DNA from: JASFUX01 sp050050115
GTDB lineage: Bacteria > Pseudomonadota > Alphaproteobacteria > Caulobacterales > Maricaulaceae
Direction of reading: 5' to 3'
DNA: 12,842 bases
Assembly (NCBI GenBank): GCA_050050115.1
Contig: JASFUX010000084.1
Location: forward strand, 1-12,842
In this document: positions 1 to 6,669 of the stretch, one piece after another
Layout: each line of letters starts with the position of its first letter
How positions within the stretch are numbered: position 1 is the first letter of the stretch
Program-made: the position numbers and the translations under genes
Notes under the pieces: model-generated
Databases searched by the model: none
What the model was told of the DNA's origin: nothing
What the model saw: the letters and a program-made list of their open reading frames with translations, nothing else

Positions 1-239
1 CTCATCGCCCAGCCTGCGAACGAGAACACGACGGCCGGCGCGATCGCGATGAAGGCGAGGCCCGCCAGCCCGCTCGGATCGTCCGACAGGATCGCGCCGT
101 CGCTGTAGCCGAGCAGGAAGGCGCTCACGCCCGCGGCCCAGACGAGGCCGAGCGCGACGCCGGCGATCAGAGACCAGGCCGAGTAATCGCGCGCTTCGGC
201 GTGATCATAGTCGTGAGAAGAACGAGAGTCGGAGTCCAT
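1..239 (-). CDS. N-terminal part of an unidentified membrane protein (runs off the left edge)
   Basis: Reading the minus strand from an ATG at 239 gives 79 codons without a stop, so only the amino end is present. The first 20 residues are polar and acidic (begins MDSDSRSSHDYDHAEARDYS). A hydrophobic segment follows at about residues 23-43 (AWSLIAGVALGLVWAAG), then a short polar loop (YSDGAILSDDPSG), then a second hydrophobic segment at about 60-78. This looks like a cytoplasmic tail with a transmembrane hairpin. An AGGT about 10 bases upstream can serve as ribosome binding site. I do not recognise the family. A short acidic tail plus two membrane spans at the start is the layout of the Caulobacter polarity factor TipN, but without the coiled-coil part this is only a possibility. 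It is divergent from the DUF418 gene. Confidence 0.6.
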   Translation of the reverse strand, partial: MDSDSRSSHDYDHAEARDYSAWSLIAGVALGLVWAAGVSAFLLGYSDGAILSDDPSGLAGLAFIAIAPAVVFSFAGWAM

Positions 240-363
240 GCGCGGATGACCTGATGGGGGACGATTACAGCTCGCAACGCGATAAGGTACTCATATACTC
301 AGGCAATTAGAACAAAAAGGGGCGACGTCACCGCGGCGCCGCGGCGGACGACAGGACAATCGC
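240..363. promoter_or_regulatory. Divergent intergenic region with AT-rich core
   Basis: This 124-base gap separates two divergent genes and holds a short AT-rich core (about 281-318) in otherwise very GC-rich DNA, as expected for promoters. On the plus strand TATACT at 294-299 could be a -10 element, but no convincing -35 lies at the right distance. On the minus strand TTGCCT (306-301) and TATCGC (284-279), 16 bases apart, make a weak promoter candidate for the left gene. A G/C-only stretch (331-347) follows, then AGGA at 353-356, the likely ribosome binding site for the gene starting at 364. Confidence 0.35.
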
Positions 364-1581
364 ATGGCTTCAGGGCGGCTTCAGCCTGCGCGCGCGCGCC
401 TTGAAAGCCTCGATGTCCTAAGAGGCGTTGCGGTCTTGGGGATCTATATCGTCAACGTCCAGGCGTTCGCGATGATCCCGCAGGCCTATCAGAATTCCTC
501 CCTGGCGCTCGATTTTGGCCCCGACGCGCGTGCGGCGGCGCGGCTGATCCTGGTGGGCTTCGAGGGCAAGTTCATCACCATCTTCTCGGCGCTCTTCGGC
601 GCGGGCATGGTGCTGATGGCCGGCCGCGGAGACGATCCGGCGCGCGTTGATCTGCACCGCCGGCGGATGGGCTGGCTGGCGCTGATCGGCGTGATCCACG
701 CTTATGGGCTGTGGTTCGGCGACATTCTGCTGCCTTATGCGGTCGCGGGCCTGCTGCTGGTCGGTGCGCTCAAATGGGAGACGGCGCGGCTGGTCTGGGT
801 GGGGCTCGCGCTCACGGCCGCAACGAGCCTGCTGTTCGGCCTGCTCGTGCTTGCCGCCGCTGTCGCGCCGCCCGAGGACTATGCCGAGATGATCGGCGAC
901 AGCTGGGCGCTGACGCCTGAAGCTGCCGAGAGCTGGCGCGAAACCTTCCGCAGCAACTGGCTGGCGCGCGCGCCGCGTGTCATCGGCTACACGTTCGAAG
1001 CGCAGATGAGCACCCTCGTCGTCTTCATGCCGCGGATCGTCGGCGTGATGATGATCGGCATGGCGCTGTTCAGGTCGGGCTTTTTCTCCGGCGGCTGGTC
1101 GATCGGGCGTCTGGCGGCGGCCGCCGCACTCGCGCCGATCGGCTTGGCCGGCAGCTGGATCGGCGCTGAAATCTGCTTCGCGGCGAACTTCGACTTTCTC
1201 GAGTGCGCGCCGGGGATGCTGCTCGGAGACGTCGCCAGCGCCGTGCAGGCGCTCGGCTACGCGGCGATCGTGATGCTGCTCTGCCGCGTCCCCTGGCTCG
1301 CGCTCGTCCGCGCGCCGTTCGCCGCGACGGGACGGATGGCGATCACCAACTACCTCGGCTGCACCGTGTTCAGCGTGCTCCTGTTCTACGGGCCGCCCGG
1401 GCTCGGGCAGATCGGGACGTTCAACCACGTCGGCCAGGTGCGTCTGGCGCTGCTCGTCTGGGTGTTCATGCTCGTGTTCTCCACCGTCTGGCTCGCAGTG
1501 TTCCGTTTCGGACCGGTGGAATGGGCCTGGCGATCGCTGACCTATCGCCGGCTCCAGCCCATGTTGAAGCGCGGCTCCTAA
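364..1581 (+). CDS. DUF418 (YeiB-family) integral membrane protein
   Basis: A 405-residue inner-membrane protein with about eight to ten hydrophobic segments. The amino end carries the family opening SLDVLRGVAVLGIYIVN (15-31), then FEGKFITIFSALFGAG (66-81) and RRRMGWLALIGVIHAYG (99-115). The carboxyl-terminal DUF418 domain shows GRMAITNYL (323-331) and ends with GPVEWAWRSLTY (383-394), the hallmark of the family. Length is normal. Family members (E. coli YeiB and relatives) have no settled biochemical role; distant similarity to acyltransferase- and heparan N-acetyltransferase-like membrane proteins has been noted, but the sequence alone does not support a substrate. ATG 364 is preceded by AGGA with 7 intervening bases. 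The gene stands alone: a 104-base gap with hairpins separates it from the next plus-strand gene. Family assignment is firm, function unknown. Confidence 0.9.
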   Translation: MASGRLQPARARLESLDVLRGVAVLGIYIVNVQAFAMIPQAYQNSSLALDFGPDARAAARLILVGFEGKFITIFSALFGAGMVLMAGRGDDPARVDLHRRRMGWLALIGVIHAYGLWFGDILLPYAVAGLLLVGALKWETARLVWVGLALTAATSLLFGLLVLAAAVAPPEDYAEMIGDSWALTPEAAESWRETFRSNWLARAPRVIGYTFEAQMSTLVVFMPRIVGVMMIGMALFRSGFFSGGWSIGRLAAAAALAPIGLAGSWIGAEICFAANFDFLECAPGMLLGDVASAVQALGYAAIVMLLCRVPWLALVRAPFAATGRMAITNYLGCTVFSVLLFYGPPGLGQIGTFNHVGQVRLALLVWVFMLVFSTVWLAVFRFGPVEWAWRSLTYRRLQPMLKRGS

Positions 1582-1593
1582 TTCGCTTGCAGC

Positions 1594-1650
1594 GCAATAT
1601 GATATAAAGTAACAACTCTCCGCTCGGGCGAGCGGCTCGCGATTTGCGAG
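1594..1650 (+). promoter_or_regulatory. AT-rich Zur/Fur-like site and two small hairpins upstream of the MerC-like gene
   Basis: An isolated AT-rich block (AATATGATATAAAGTAACAA, 1596-1615) sits in GC-rich DNA just upstream of the Cys/His-rich membrane protein. Its complement begins GTTACTTTATATC, which matches 9 of 13 positions of the GTTATAATATAAC-type palindrome associated with alphaproteobacterial Zur. The match is suggestive but AT content alone inflates it; it could equally be a -10 region. Two perfect short inverted repeats follow back to back: CCGCTC/GAGCGG with loop GGGC (1620-1635) and CTCGC/GCGAG with loop GATTT (1636-1650). Neither has a U-tract, so a terminator for the upstream gene is not well supported. 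Confidence 0.3.
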
Positions 1651-1685
1651 AAGATCCGACGCCGACAGGACAGGTACGCTACGCC

Positions 1686-2111
1686 ATGCGCCATTGGGGC
1701 CGCACCGCCGACACGCTGCACGCCGCCGCGCTGGCGAGCCATGCGATATGCTGCGCCCTGCCGATCACGCTCAATCTGCTGGCGCTGGCCTTCGGCGCGG
1801 GCGTGCTGACGGCGAACCTGCCGTGGATGGAGGCGCTGCACGACGCCTTGCACGAGCGGGAGGGTCTGCTTCTCGCGGGATCGGGCGTCCTGGTGCTGCT
1901 CGGCGGGACGGCGCAGTACCTGAGCTGGCGGGCCGATTGCGGCCGCGAGGCGTGCGCGCATTCGCCGTGCGAGCCGAAGAAGCGGCGGCGGGCCTGGGTG
2001 TTCGGCCTCGTCTGCCTGCTCTTTGCGGTGAACGCATCGCTCCTGCTCTGGGGCCATGACGTCGGCCGGACGCAGATCGCGCAGAGCACGGTCGTCGAAG
2101 CGCCGCGCTGA
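1686..2111 (+). CDS. MerC-like small Cys/His-rich membrane protein
   Basis: A 141-residue protein with three predicted membrane spans (about 13-40, 60-80, 104-123). The first span contains the pair ICC (Cys22, Cys23) after SHA and before a proline, the arrangement seen in MerC/MerT-type metal-uptake proteins. After span 2 lies a cytoplasmic-looking patch, CGREACAHSPC (85-95), with three Cys and one His, followed by a basic stretch KKRRR. A metal-binding or thiol role is therefore plausible. MerC assignment rests on topology and cysteine placement, not on a strong motif. I chose ATG 1686 because AGGACAGG lies just upstream; an in-frame TTG at 1644 would add 14 residues but overlaps a hairpin. 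No mercury reductase or MerR-type regulator is nearby, so classic mercury resistance is unlikely; zinc or copper handling is possible. Confidence 0.6.
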   Translation: MRHWGRTADTLHAAALASHAICCALPITLNLLALAFGAGVLTANLPWMEALHDALHEREGLLLAGSGVLVLLGGTAQYLSWRADCGREACAHSPCEPKKRRRAWVFGLVCLLFAVNASLLLWGHDVGRTQIAQSTVVEAPR

Positions 2112-2165
2112 TCCAGGCCGCTCGCTCCAGAACGAGGATTGCCGGACGGTAATGTGGCCGAGGGC

Positions 2166-2190
2166 TTGAGCGCGGCGCGCGGGGCTCTAG
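2166..2190 (+). promoter_or_regulatory. Candidate promoter for the DASS symporter gene
   Basis: TTGAGCG (2166-2172) and GCTCTAG (2184-2190) are 11 bases apart. This fits the Caulobacter-type housekeeping pattern TTGACGS, 10-14 bases, GCTANAWC, although the -10 part is degenerate. A transcript would start near 2196 and have a short A-rich leader (ACAAAACAAC) before the GGGGGGA ribosome binding site at 2219-2225. It lies in the 121-base gap between the MerC-like gene and the symporter. Confidence 0.3.
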
Positions 2191-2232
2191 GGTGGGCGCA
2201 ACAAAACAACGTCTCTTTGGGGGGACCTCAGC

Positions 2233-3759
2233 GTGCAGCAGTCAGACACCGGAGACACCGGCGTACCCGTCGGCGCGGTTCGCGTGCGCCACTTTGGCCT
2301 CATCGCGGGGCTGGTCGTGGCGTTCGGCCTGCAGCTTTTGCCGCTGCCTGACCGCTTGATCGAAATCACCGGCGGCGAAGCCGAAGCGCGCCAGGCGTGG
2401 ATCGTGCTGTCGTTGATCTCGCTGATGGCGATCTGGTGGGTGACCGAAGCGATCGCCATCTCGGCGACGGCGTTGTTGCCGCTGATCATCCTGCCTTTGT
2501 TCGGGATAATGACCGTCGGACAGCTCGGCGGCAGCTACATGGCGACGACGATCGTGCTGCTGATGGGCGGGATGATGTTCGCCAAGGCGATCGAGCGCTG
2601 GAATCTGCACGAACGCATCGCCTTGAACGTGATTTCCCGCGTCGGCGTGTCGCCGGGAATGCTGATCCTCGGCTTCATGATCGCCACCGCGGCGATCTCG
2701 ATGTGGATCTCGAACACCGCGACCTCGGTGATGATGGTGCCGATCGCGCTCTCGGTCTCCCACGCCGTGGTCGGCCGCGACGTCAAAGGCGCTTCGTTCA
2801 CCATCGCGCTGCTGCTCGGGGTTTGTTTTGCGGCGAATATCGGCGGGCTCGGCACCCTCGTCGGCTCGCCGACCAACCTCATCGTTCAAGAGCAGCTGCG
2901 GATCTTCACCGAGCGCGAGATCACCTTCACCAGCTGGATGCTCATCGGCGTGCCGACAGTGCTGATCCTGATCCCGCTGGCATGGATCGTCCTCGCCAAG
3001 GTGGCCTTCCGGCTGCAGGCGGGCGACTCCAACGCGGCCAAGGAAGCGGTCGCTGCGCGGATGAAAGAGATCGGGCCAATCACCGTGCCCGAGCAGCGCA
3101 CCCTGATGATCTTCGCCACGATCGCCTCGCTGTGGGTTTTCGGCGAAATCTTGCGCGATATCACCATCGCGGGCGTGACGCCGCTGGCGGGCTTGAGCGA
3201 CGCGTCGATCGCGATCGTCGCCGTGGCGCTGGTGTTCCTCGTGCCGGCAGGTGGCGGCAACCCGAAGGGCACGGCGGTTCTCGATTGGAAGTCGGCCGAG
3301 GCGATTCCGTGGGGCGCGCTCCTGCTCTTCGGCGGCGGCCTGGCGATGGCTGCGGCGATCCGTCAGACCATGCTCGGCGAATGGATCGGCGAGGAGTTTC
3401 ACTTCATCACCTCGTTCCACCCGATCATTGTCATCGGCGTGGTGACCGCGCTCGTCTGCTTCACCACCGAGGTCACGTCGAACACTTCGACCGCCTCGAC
3501 GATGATGCCGATCTTCATGTCGGTGGCGATCGCGACCGGTCAGGACCCGATCTATCTCGCCGCGGCGATCGGCATGGCGGCGAGCTGCGCCTTCATGCTG
3601 CCGATGGCGACGGGCCCGAACGCGATCGTGTTTGCGAGCGGCGAGTTCTCGATCGCGACGATGGCGCGCACAGGCCTGATCATGAACGTCATTGCGATCG
3701 CGATACTGACGGGCATCGTCTATTGGTTGGCGCCGATGCTCGCGCCGGCGCTCGGCTAG
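2233..3759 (+). CDS. SLC13/DASS-family sodium:dicarboxylate (or sulfate) symporter
   Basis: A 508-residue polytopic inner-membrane carrier of the divalent anion:sodium symporter family. Both Ser-Asn-Thr signatures that bind the substrate carboxylates and sodium in VcINDY are present: ISNTATS (SNT at 160-162) and TSNTSTAST (SNT at 416-418). The paired hairpin motifs GSPTN (211-215) and MATGPNAIVFASGE (458-471) also match; the latter is the family's carboxyl-terminal signature. Likely substrates are succinate, fumarate, malate or related C4 dicarboxylates; sulfate cannot be excluded from sequence alone. Length is close to the family norm. The start is GTG 2233, preceded by the strong purine run GGGGGGA; no ATG offers a better position. 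It converges with the short FAH-family gene, with only 10 bases between stop codons and no obvious intrinsic terminator. FAH-family enzymes release C4 or pyruvate-like acids, so a catabolic link is imaginable but not shown. Confidence 0.9.
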   Translation: MQQSDTGDTGVPVGAVRVRHFGLIAGLVVAFGLQLLPLPDRLIEITGGEAEARQAWIVLSLISLMAIWWVTEAIAISATALLPLIILPLFGIMTVGQLGGSYMATTIVLLMGGMMFAKAIERWNLHERIALNVISRVGVSPGMLILGFMIATAAISMWISNTATSVMMVPIALSVSHAVVGRDVKGASFTIALLLGVCFAANIGGLGTLVGSPTNLIVQEQLRIFTEREITFTSWMLIGVPTVLILIPLAWIVLAKVAFRLQAGDSNAAKEAVAARMKEIGPITVPEQRTLMIFATIASLWVFGEILRDITIAGVTPLAGLSDASIAIVAVALVFLVPAGGGNPKGTAVLDWKSAEAIPWGALLLFGGGLAMAAAIRQTMLGEWIGEEFHFITSFHPIIVIGVVTALVCFTTEVTSNTSTASTMMPIFMSVAIATGQDPIYLAAAIGMAASCAFMLPMATGPNAIVFASGEFSIATMARTGLIMNVIAIAILTGIVYWLAPMLAPALG

Positions 3760-3769
3760 GCGCGTTCGC

Positions 3770-4441
3770 TCAGGCGACCTCGAAAGTGATCTCGCCGACG
3801 CCTTCGACGCCGCCTTCAACGCGTGCGCCGCTGGCGAGCGGGCCGACGCCCTCGGGCGTGCCGGTGAAGATCAGATCGCCGGGGGCCAGCTTCCAGGTGC
3901 GCGCCAGCGCGACGATCAGCGCCTCGGGCGAGAGGATCATGTCCTCTATCCGGCCGTCCTGACGGGTCTCGCCGTCCACGGACAGCCAGATCCGTCCCGC
4001 GCGCGGATGGCCGACGTCCTCGGCGCGCTGGAGCGGGCCCACTGGAGCCGAGCCGTCGAAGCCCTTGGCCTCCTCCCAGGGCGAGCCGGCGTTCTTCAAA
4101 CGCCCTTGCACGTCGCGCCGCGTAAGGTCGACCCCGACGGCGTAAGCGTAGATCAGCGCCCGCGCCTCGTCGTCGGTCTGCGGACGACCGCCCGCGCCGA
4201 GCGCAAGCACCAGCTCGATCTCGTGATCGAGCCGCTTGGTGTTCGCCGGATAGGGAACCGAGGTCGGCGCGGCGAGGGCGCTTGGCGGCTTCATGAAGAA
4301 CAACGGCTCGGCCGGCATCCCCATCTCGGCGGCGTGCGCGGCGTAGTTGCGGCCGATGCAAAAGATGCGGCCGACCTCGAAGGCTTCGCCGTCATGGACG
4401 GGCAGGATCGGGTGAGGCGGCGTCGGCGCGGGCGATGGCAT
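3770..4441 (-). CDS. FAH-family hydrolase, short YcgM/FAHD1 type (acylpyruvase-like)
   Basis: A 223-residue cytoplasmic enzyme of the fumarylacetoacetate hydrolase superfamily. The divalent-metal ligands fit the pattern HEIELVLALG (Glu74, Glu76) followed by YAVGVDLTRRDVQ (Asp105). Other family marks are CIGRNYAAHAAEMG (28-41), FFMKPPSAL (48-56), KGFDG (127-131), ILSPEALI (169-176) and the closing loop GDLIFTGTPEGVGPL (188-202). This size and these motifs match bacterial YcgM and FAHD1-like acylpyruvate hydrolases or oxaloacetate decarboxylases. The real substrate (fumarylpyruvate, acylpyruvate, a homoprotocatechuate-pathway intermediate) cannot be read from the sequence. ATG 4441 is preceded by GAAGAG; an upstream in-frame TTG at 4471 is rejected because it lies within an inverted repeat and has no ribosome binding site. 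The gene is divergent from the AhpD-like gene. Family firm, substrate unknown. Confidence 0.88.
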   Translation of the reverse strand: MPSPAPTPPHPILPVHDGEAFEVGRIFCIGRNYAAHAAEMGMPAEPLFFMKPPSALAAPTSVPYPANTKRLDHEIELVLALGAGGRPQTDDEARALIYAYAVGVDLTRRDVQGRLKNAGSPWEEAKGFDGSAPVGPLQRAEDVGHPRAGRIWLSVDGETRQDGRIEDMILSPEALIVALARTWKLAPGDLIFTGTPEGVGPLASGARVEGGVEGVGEITFEVA

Positions 4442-4466
4442 GGGGATCTCTTCAGTCAGCCGTCTG

Positions 4467-4492
4467 GGCAAGCGCTTATAGCGCCTTTTGCC
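4467..4492. promoter_or_regulatory. Interrupted palindrome in the divergent FAH/AhpD promoter region
   Basis: GGCAAGCGC (4467-4475), a TTATA loop, GCGC (4481-4484), a three-base bulge and TTGCC (4488-4492) form an imperfect inverted repeat halfway between two divergent genes. On the minus strand it contains GCTATAAG, a near-perfect fit to the Caulobacter-type -10 GCTANAWC, positioned to drive the FAH-family gene, but no -35 stands at the right distance. An operator overlapping a -10 element is the most natural reading. Confidence 0.35.
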
Positions 4493-4545
4493 AAGAGCGC
4501 GAGCTGCGGCGCATCATGGCTGGCGCGTCAACGAAGGAGATCGCC

Positions 4546-5136
4546 ATGCCGCTGGTCGAGCCGCTGCCCGAGCTGAACGAAGACCTCGCCGATCTGGCGG
4601 CCCTGTTTCACACCACCTTGGGCCTCGTGCCGAACTCGGTCCTGACGATGCAGCGCAAGCCCGCGATCGCAGACGCCTTCATCCGGCTCAACAGGGCTGT
4701 GATGGAGACCAGCCCTGAAGGCCCGACGTCCGAGCAGAAGCGCCTCATCGCAGCGGTCGCCAGCTACGCCGCTGGTTGCCGCTACTGCCAAGCGCACACG
4801 GCGGTGGCCGCCAAGCGCTTCGGCGGCTCGGACGAACGGGTGGCCTCGATCTGGGATTGGGAGCGCAGCGATCTTTACACGCCCGCGGAAAAGGCGGCCT
4901 TCGCCTTCGCCCAGGCGGCCGCGTCGGTTCCCAACGGCGTTGATGCGCAGATCGGCGCCGAACTCAAGGCGCACTGGAGCGACGAGCAGATCGTCGAGAT
5001 CCTGGGCGTCGTCGCCCTGTTCGGCTTTTTGAACCGCTGGAACGACTCCATGGCCACGACGCTCGAGGCGCCGGCGGACGACCTGGCCCAATCGCAGCTA
5101 GGCGCGCACGGCTGGGAGCGGGGAAAACACGTTTAG
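4546..5136 (+). CDS. AhpD-like peroxidase-related protein (carboxymuconolactone decarboxylase superfamily)
   Basis: A 196-residue, all-helical-looking cytoplasmic protein. The redox signature is GCRYCQAHT: Cys78 and Cys81 in a CXXC arrangement with His84 close behind, the core of the AhpD/CMD fold, where the cysteine pair reduces peroxides or disulfides. In classical AhpD the His follows the second Cys after three residues; here only two intervene, as in the group often annotated peroxidase-related. Other conserved-looking parts are HTTLGLVPNSV (22-32), LTPAEKAA-type YTPAEKAAFAFA (111-122), WSDEQIVEILGVVALFGFLN (144-163) and NRWND (163-167). Start ATG 4546 has an excellent AAGGAG six bases upstream (4534-4539); in-frame ATG 4516 and earlier starts lack one. 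No AhpC partner is adjacent. Family is clear; the natural substrate is not. Confidence 0.88.
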   Translation: MPLVEPLPELNEDLADLAALFHTTLGLVPNSVLTMQRKPAIADAFIRLNRAVMETSPEGPTSEQKRLIAAVASYAAGCRYCQAHTAVAAKRFGGSDERVASIWDWERSDLYTPAEKAAFAFAQAAASVPNGVDAQIGAELKAHWSDEQIVEILGVVALFGFLNRWNDSMATTLEAPADDLAQSQLGAHGWERGKHV

Positions 5137-5157
5137 AACGAGCGCGATCAAGCTCGC

Positions 5158-5183
5158 TGGACGCGGCGGCTTCGTGCTATCGA
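5158..5183 (+). promoter_or_regulatory. Candidate promoter of the ald-to-argC operon
   Basis: TGGACGC (5158-5164) matches 6 of 7 positions of the Caulobacter-type -35 TTGACGS. After an 11-base spacer GCTATCGA (5176-5183) matches the first five positions of the -10 GCTANAWC. Transcription would begin near 5190, about 35 bases before alanine dehydrogenase. It is the only good promoter candidate before the six-gene run. A small inverted repeat CGAGC/GCTCG (5139-5156) lies immediately upstream and could be an operator or the tail of the preceding transcript; it has no T-tract. Confidence 0.42.
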
Positions 5184-5223
5184 GCGCCATGCGCGAACGC
5201 TCGCCAACAGATTGAGGCTCAAG

Positions 5224-6342
5224 ATGAAGATTGGCGTTCCGGCGGAGATCAAAGCGGACGAGCACAGGGTCGGGCTGACTCCCACGGCCGTGCGCGAATA
5301 TGCAACGCGCGGCCATGACGTGCTGGTCGAAACCGGCGCGGGACGGGGCGCGGGCTTCGACGACGCGGCCTTCGAGCGCGCCGGGGCCCGCATCGCCGCC
5401 GACGCCGCGAGCGTGTTCGCCGAGGCCGAGATGATCGTGAAGGTCAAGGAGCCCCAGGCCGAGGAGCGCGCGCGGCTCAAACCCGGGCAAATCCTTTTCA
5501 CCTATCTCCACCTCGCCCCCGATCCTGATCAGACCAAGGATCTGATCGACTCCGGCTGCGCCGCGGTCGCCTACGAGACGGTCACGGACGACGACGGCGG
5601 CCTGCCCTTGCTCGCGCCGATGAGCGAGGTGGCCGGTCGTCTGGCGGTGTTCTCTGCGGCCGAGACGCTGCTCAAGCACAACGGCGGGATGGGGCTGCTC
5701 CTGTCGGGCGTGCCCGGCGTGCCGCCGGCGCGCGTGCTGGTCATCGGCGGCGGCGTGGTCGGGTTGAATTCAGCGCGTATGGCGCTGGGGCTCGGCGCGA
5801 AGGTTGTTGTCCTCGATCGCTCGGTGCCGCGCATGCGCGAGATCGACGACATCTTCCTCGGCCATGTGAACACGCGCTACTCGACCCTCGACGCGCTCGA
5901 GAACGAGGTGCTGCTCGCCGACGTGGTGATCGGCGCGGTGCTGGTGCCCGGCGGAACGGCGCCGAAGCTGGTCACGCGCGATCTGGTCAAGCGGATGAAG
6001 ACCGGCTCGGTGCTGGTCGACGTGTCGATCGATCAGGGCGGCTGCTTTGAGACCTCCAAGCCGACCACCCACGCGCACCCGACCTACGTGGTCGACGGCG
6101 TCGTGCACTACTGCGTCGCCAACATGCCCGGCGCCGCGCCGCGCACCTCGTCCGAGGCGCTCAACAACGCCACCTTGCCGTTCGGGCTGGAGTTGGCGGA
6201 CAAAGGCCTCGACGCTTTGAAGGACAATCCCCACCTCGCCCGCGGCCTCAACGTGCACGAAGGGCGCATCACCCATCCCGCCGTCGCCGAAGCGATGAAA
6301 GCCGAGGCCGCCGATCCGTTCGGCGTCTGGCAGGGACGCTAG
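5224..6342 (+). CDS. ald: Alanine dehydrogenase (NAD+)
   Basis: A 372-residue cytoplasmic enzyme that interconverts L-alanine with pyruvate and ammonia using NAD. Every catalytic position known for the family falls at the standard number: Arg15 (ADEHRVGLTP), Lys75 (KVKEP, 73-77), His96 (YLHLAPD, 94-100) and Asp270 (DVSIDQGG, 266-273). The NAD-binding Rossmann motif is VIGGGVVGLNSARMALGLGA (173-192), ending in the acidic-strand VVVLDRS (194-200). The pattern HYCVANMPGAAPRTSS (295-310) is typical. Length equals the family norm (about 371). ATG 5224 is preceded by GAGG with a six-base spacing; an upstream in-frame TTG at 5212 coincides with that site and is rejected. It is the first gene of a tight run that ends in argC, so it may supply or drain alanine nitrogen alongside arginine synthesis; that link is inference from position. 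NAD(P) transhydrogenase alpha, a relative, is excluded by length and motifs. Confidence 0.95.
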   Translation: MKIGVPAEIKADEHRVGLTPTAVREYATRGHDVLVETGAGRGAGFDDAAFERAGARIAADAASVFAEAEMIVKVKEPQAEERARLKPGQILFTYLHLAPDPDQTKDLIDSGCAAVAYETVTDDDGGLPLLAPMSEVAGRLAVFSAAETLLKHNGGMGLLLSGVPGVPPARVLVIGGGVVGLNSARMALGLGAKVVVLDRSVPRMREIDDIFLGHVNTRYSTLDALENEVLLADVVIGAVLVPGGTAPKLVTRDLVKRMKTGSVLVDVSIDQGGCFETSKPTTHAHPTYVVDGVVHYCVANMPGAAPRTSSEALNNATLPFGLELADKGLDALKDNPHLARGLNVHEGRITHPAVAEAMKAEAADPFGVWQGR

Positions 6343-6359
6343 AAGTCGGAACCTGAGCC

Positions 6360-6641
6360 ATGACTGACGAACCAAGCTCGACGAAGCCCGCAACGCCCGG
6401 CTTCCGCCTCGACTGGAAGTGGGGCGCGATTCTCGTCGCCTTGATCGGGGCGCTCATCATCGCCGGCGCGATCGACGGCGCGGGATCGCGCGTTGCGCGC
6501 GAGCGCTATTCGGTCACCGGCGACGGCGACGCGGTCTGGCGACTTGACGGGCGGACCGGAGAGCTGGTGCGATGTGAAGCGTCGGGGCTGGGGGCCGACA
6601 ACGTCGCGTGTGCGCGCGTCGAGGACAGGGCTCTGCGCTAG
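6360..6641 (+). CDS. Small single-pass membrane protein, function unknown
   Basis: A 93-residue protein with a polar 18-residue amino tail, one strongly hydrophobic span (about 20-39, KWGAILVALIGALIIAGAID) and a roughly 50-residue carboxyl domain likely facing the periplasm. That domain contains VWRLDGRTGELVRC (59-72) and a second cysteine in NVACARVED (81-89); Cys72 and Cys84 could form a disulfide. The phrase of a Trp, Asp and TGEL followed by Cys resembles small beta-rich domains common in proteobacterial hypothetical membrane proteins. I do not recognise a named family. It starts 17 bases after the alanine dehydrogenase stop and ends 28 bases before the next gene, so it is almost certainly co-transcribed. 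The ribosome binding site is weak (CGGAA). Coding status is supported by the operon fit and the sensible topology. Confidence 0.7.
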   Translation: MTDEPSSTKPATPGFRLDWKWGAILVALIGALIIAGAIDGAGSRVARERYSVTGDGDAVWRLDGRTGELVRCEASGLGADNVACARVEDRALR

Positions 6642-6669
6642 ATCTTTTCGCCGCAGAGAGGCGCGCGCG

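Noticed and set aside
418..1428. 336-codon minus-strand frame opposite the DUF418 gene
   Set aside because: Composition dominated by charged residues; shadow of a membrane protein gene.
1686..2111. Mercury resistance operon
   Set aside because: Only a MerC-like protein is present; no merA, merP, merT or MerR-type regulator is nearby.
2242..3819. 525-codon open frame on the minus strand, opposite the symporter
   Set aside because: Extremely rich in Arg, Asp, His and Gln with no fold-like pattern. The plus-strand symporter has both SNT motifs.
2397..3962. 521-codon plus-strand frame overlapping the symporter
   Set aside because: Low-complexity Arg/Asp/His composition in a shifted frame of a clear gene.
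5139..5156. CGAGC/GCTCG hairpin after the AhpD-like gene as a rho-independent terminator
   Set aside because: Only a five-base stem with an eight-base loop and no T-tract.
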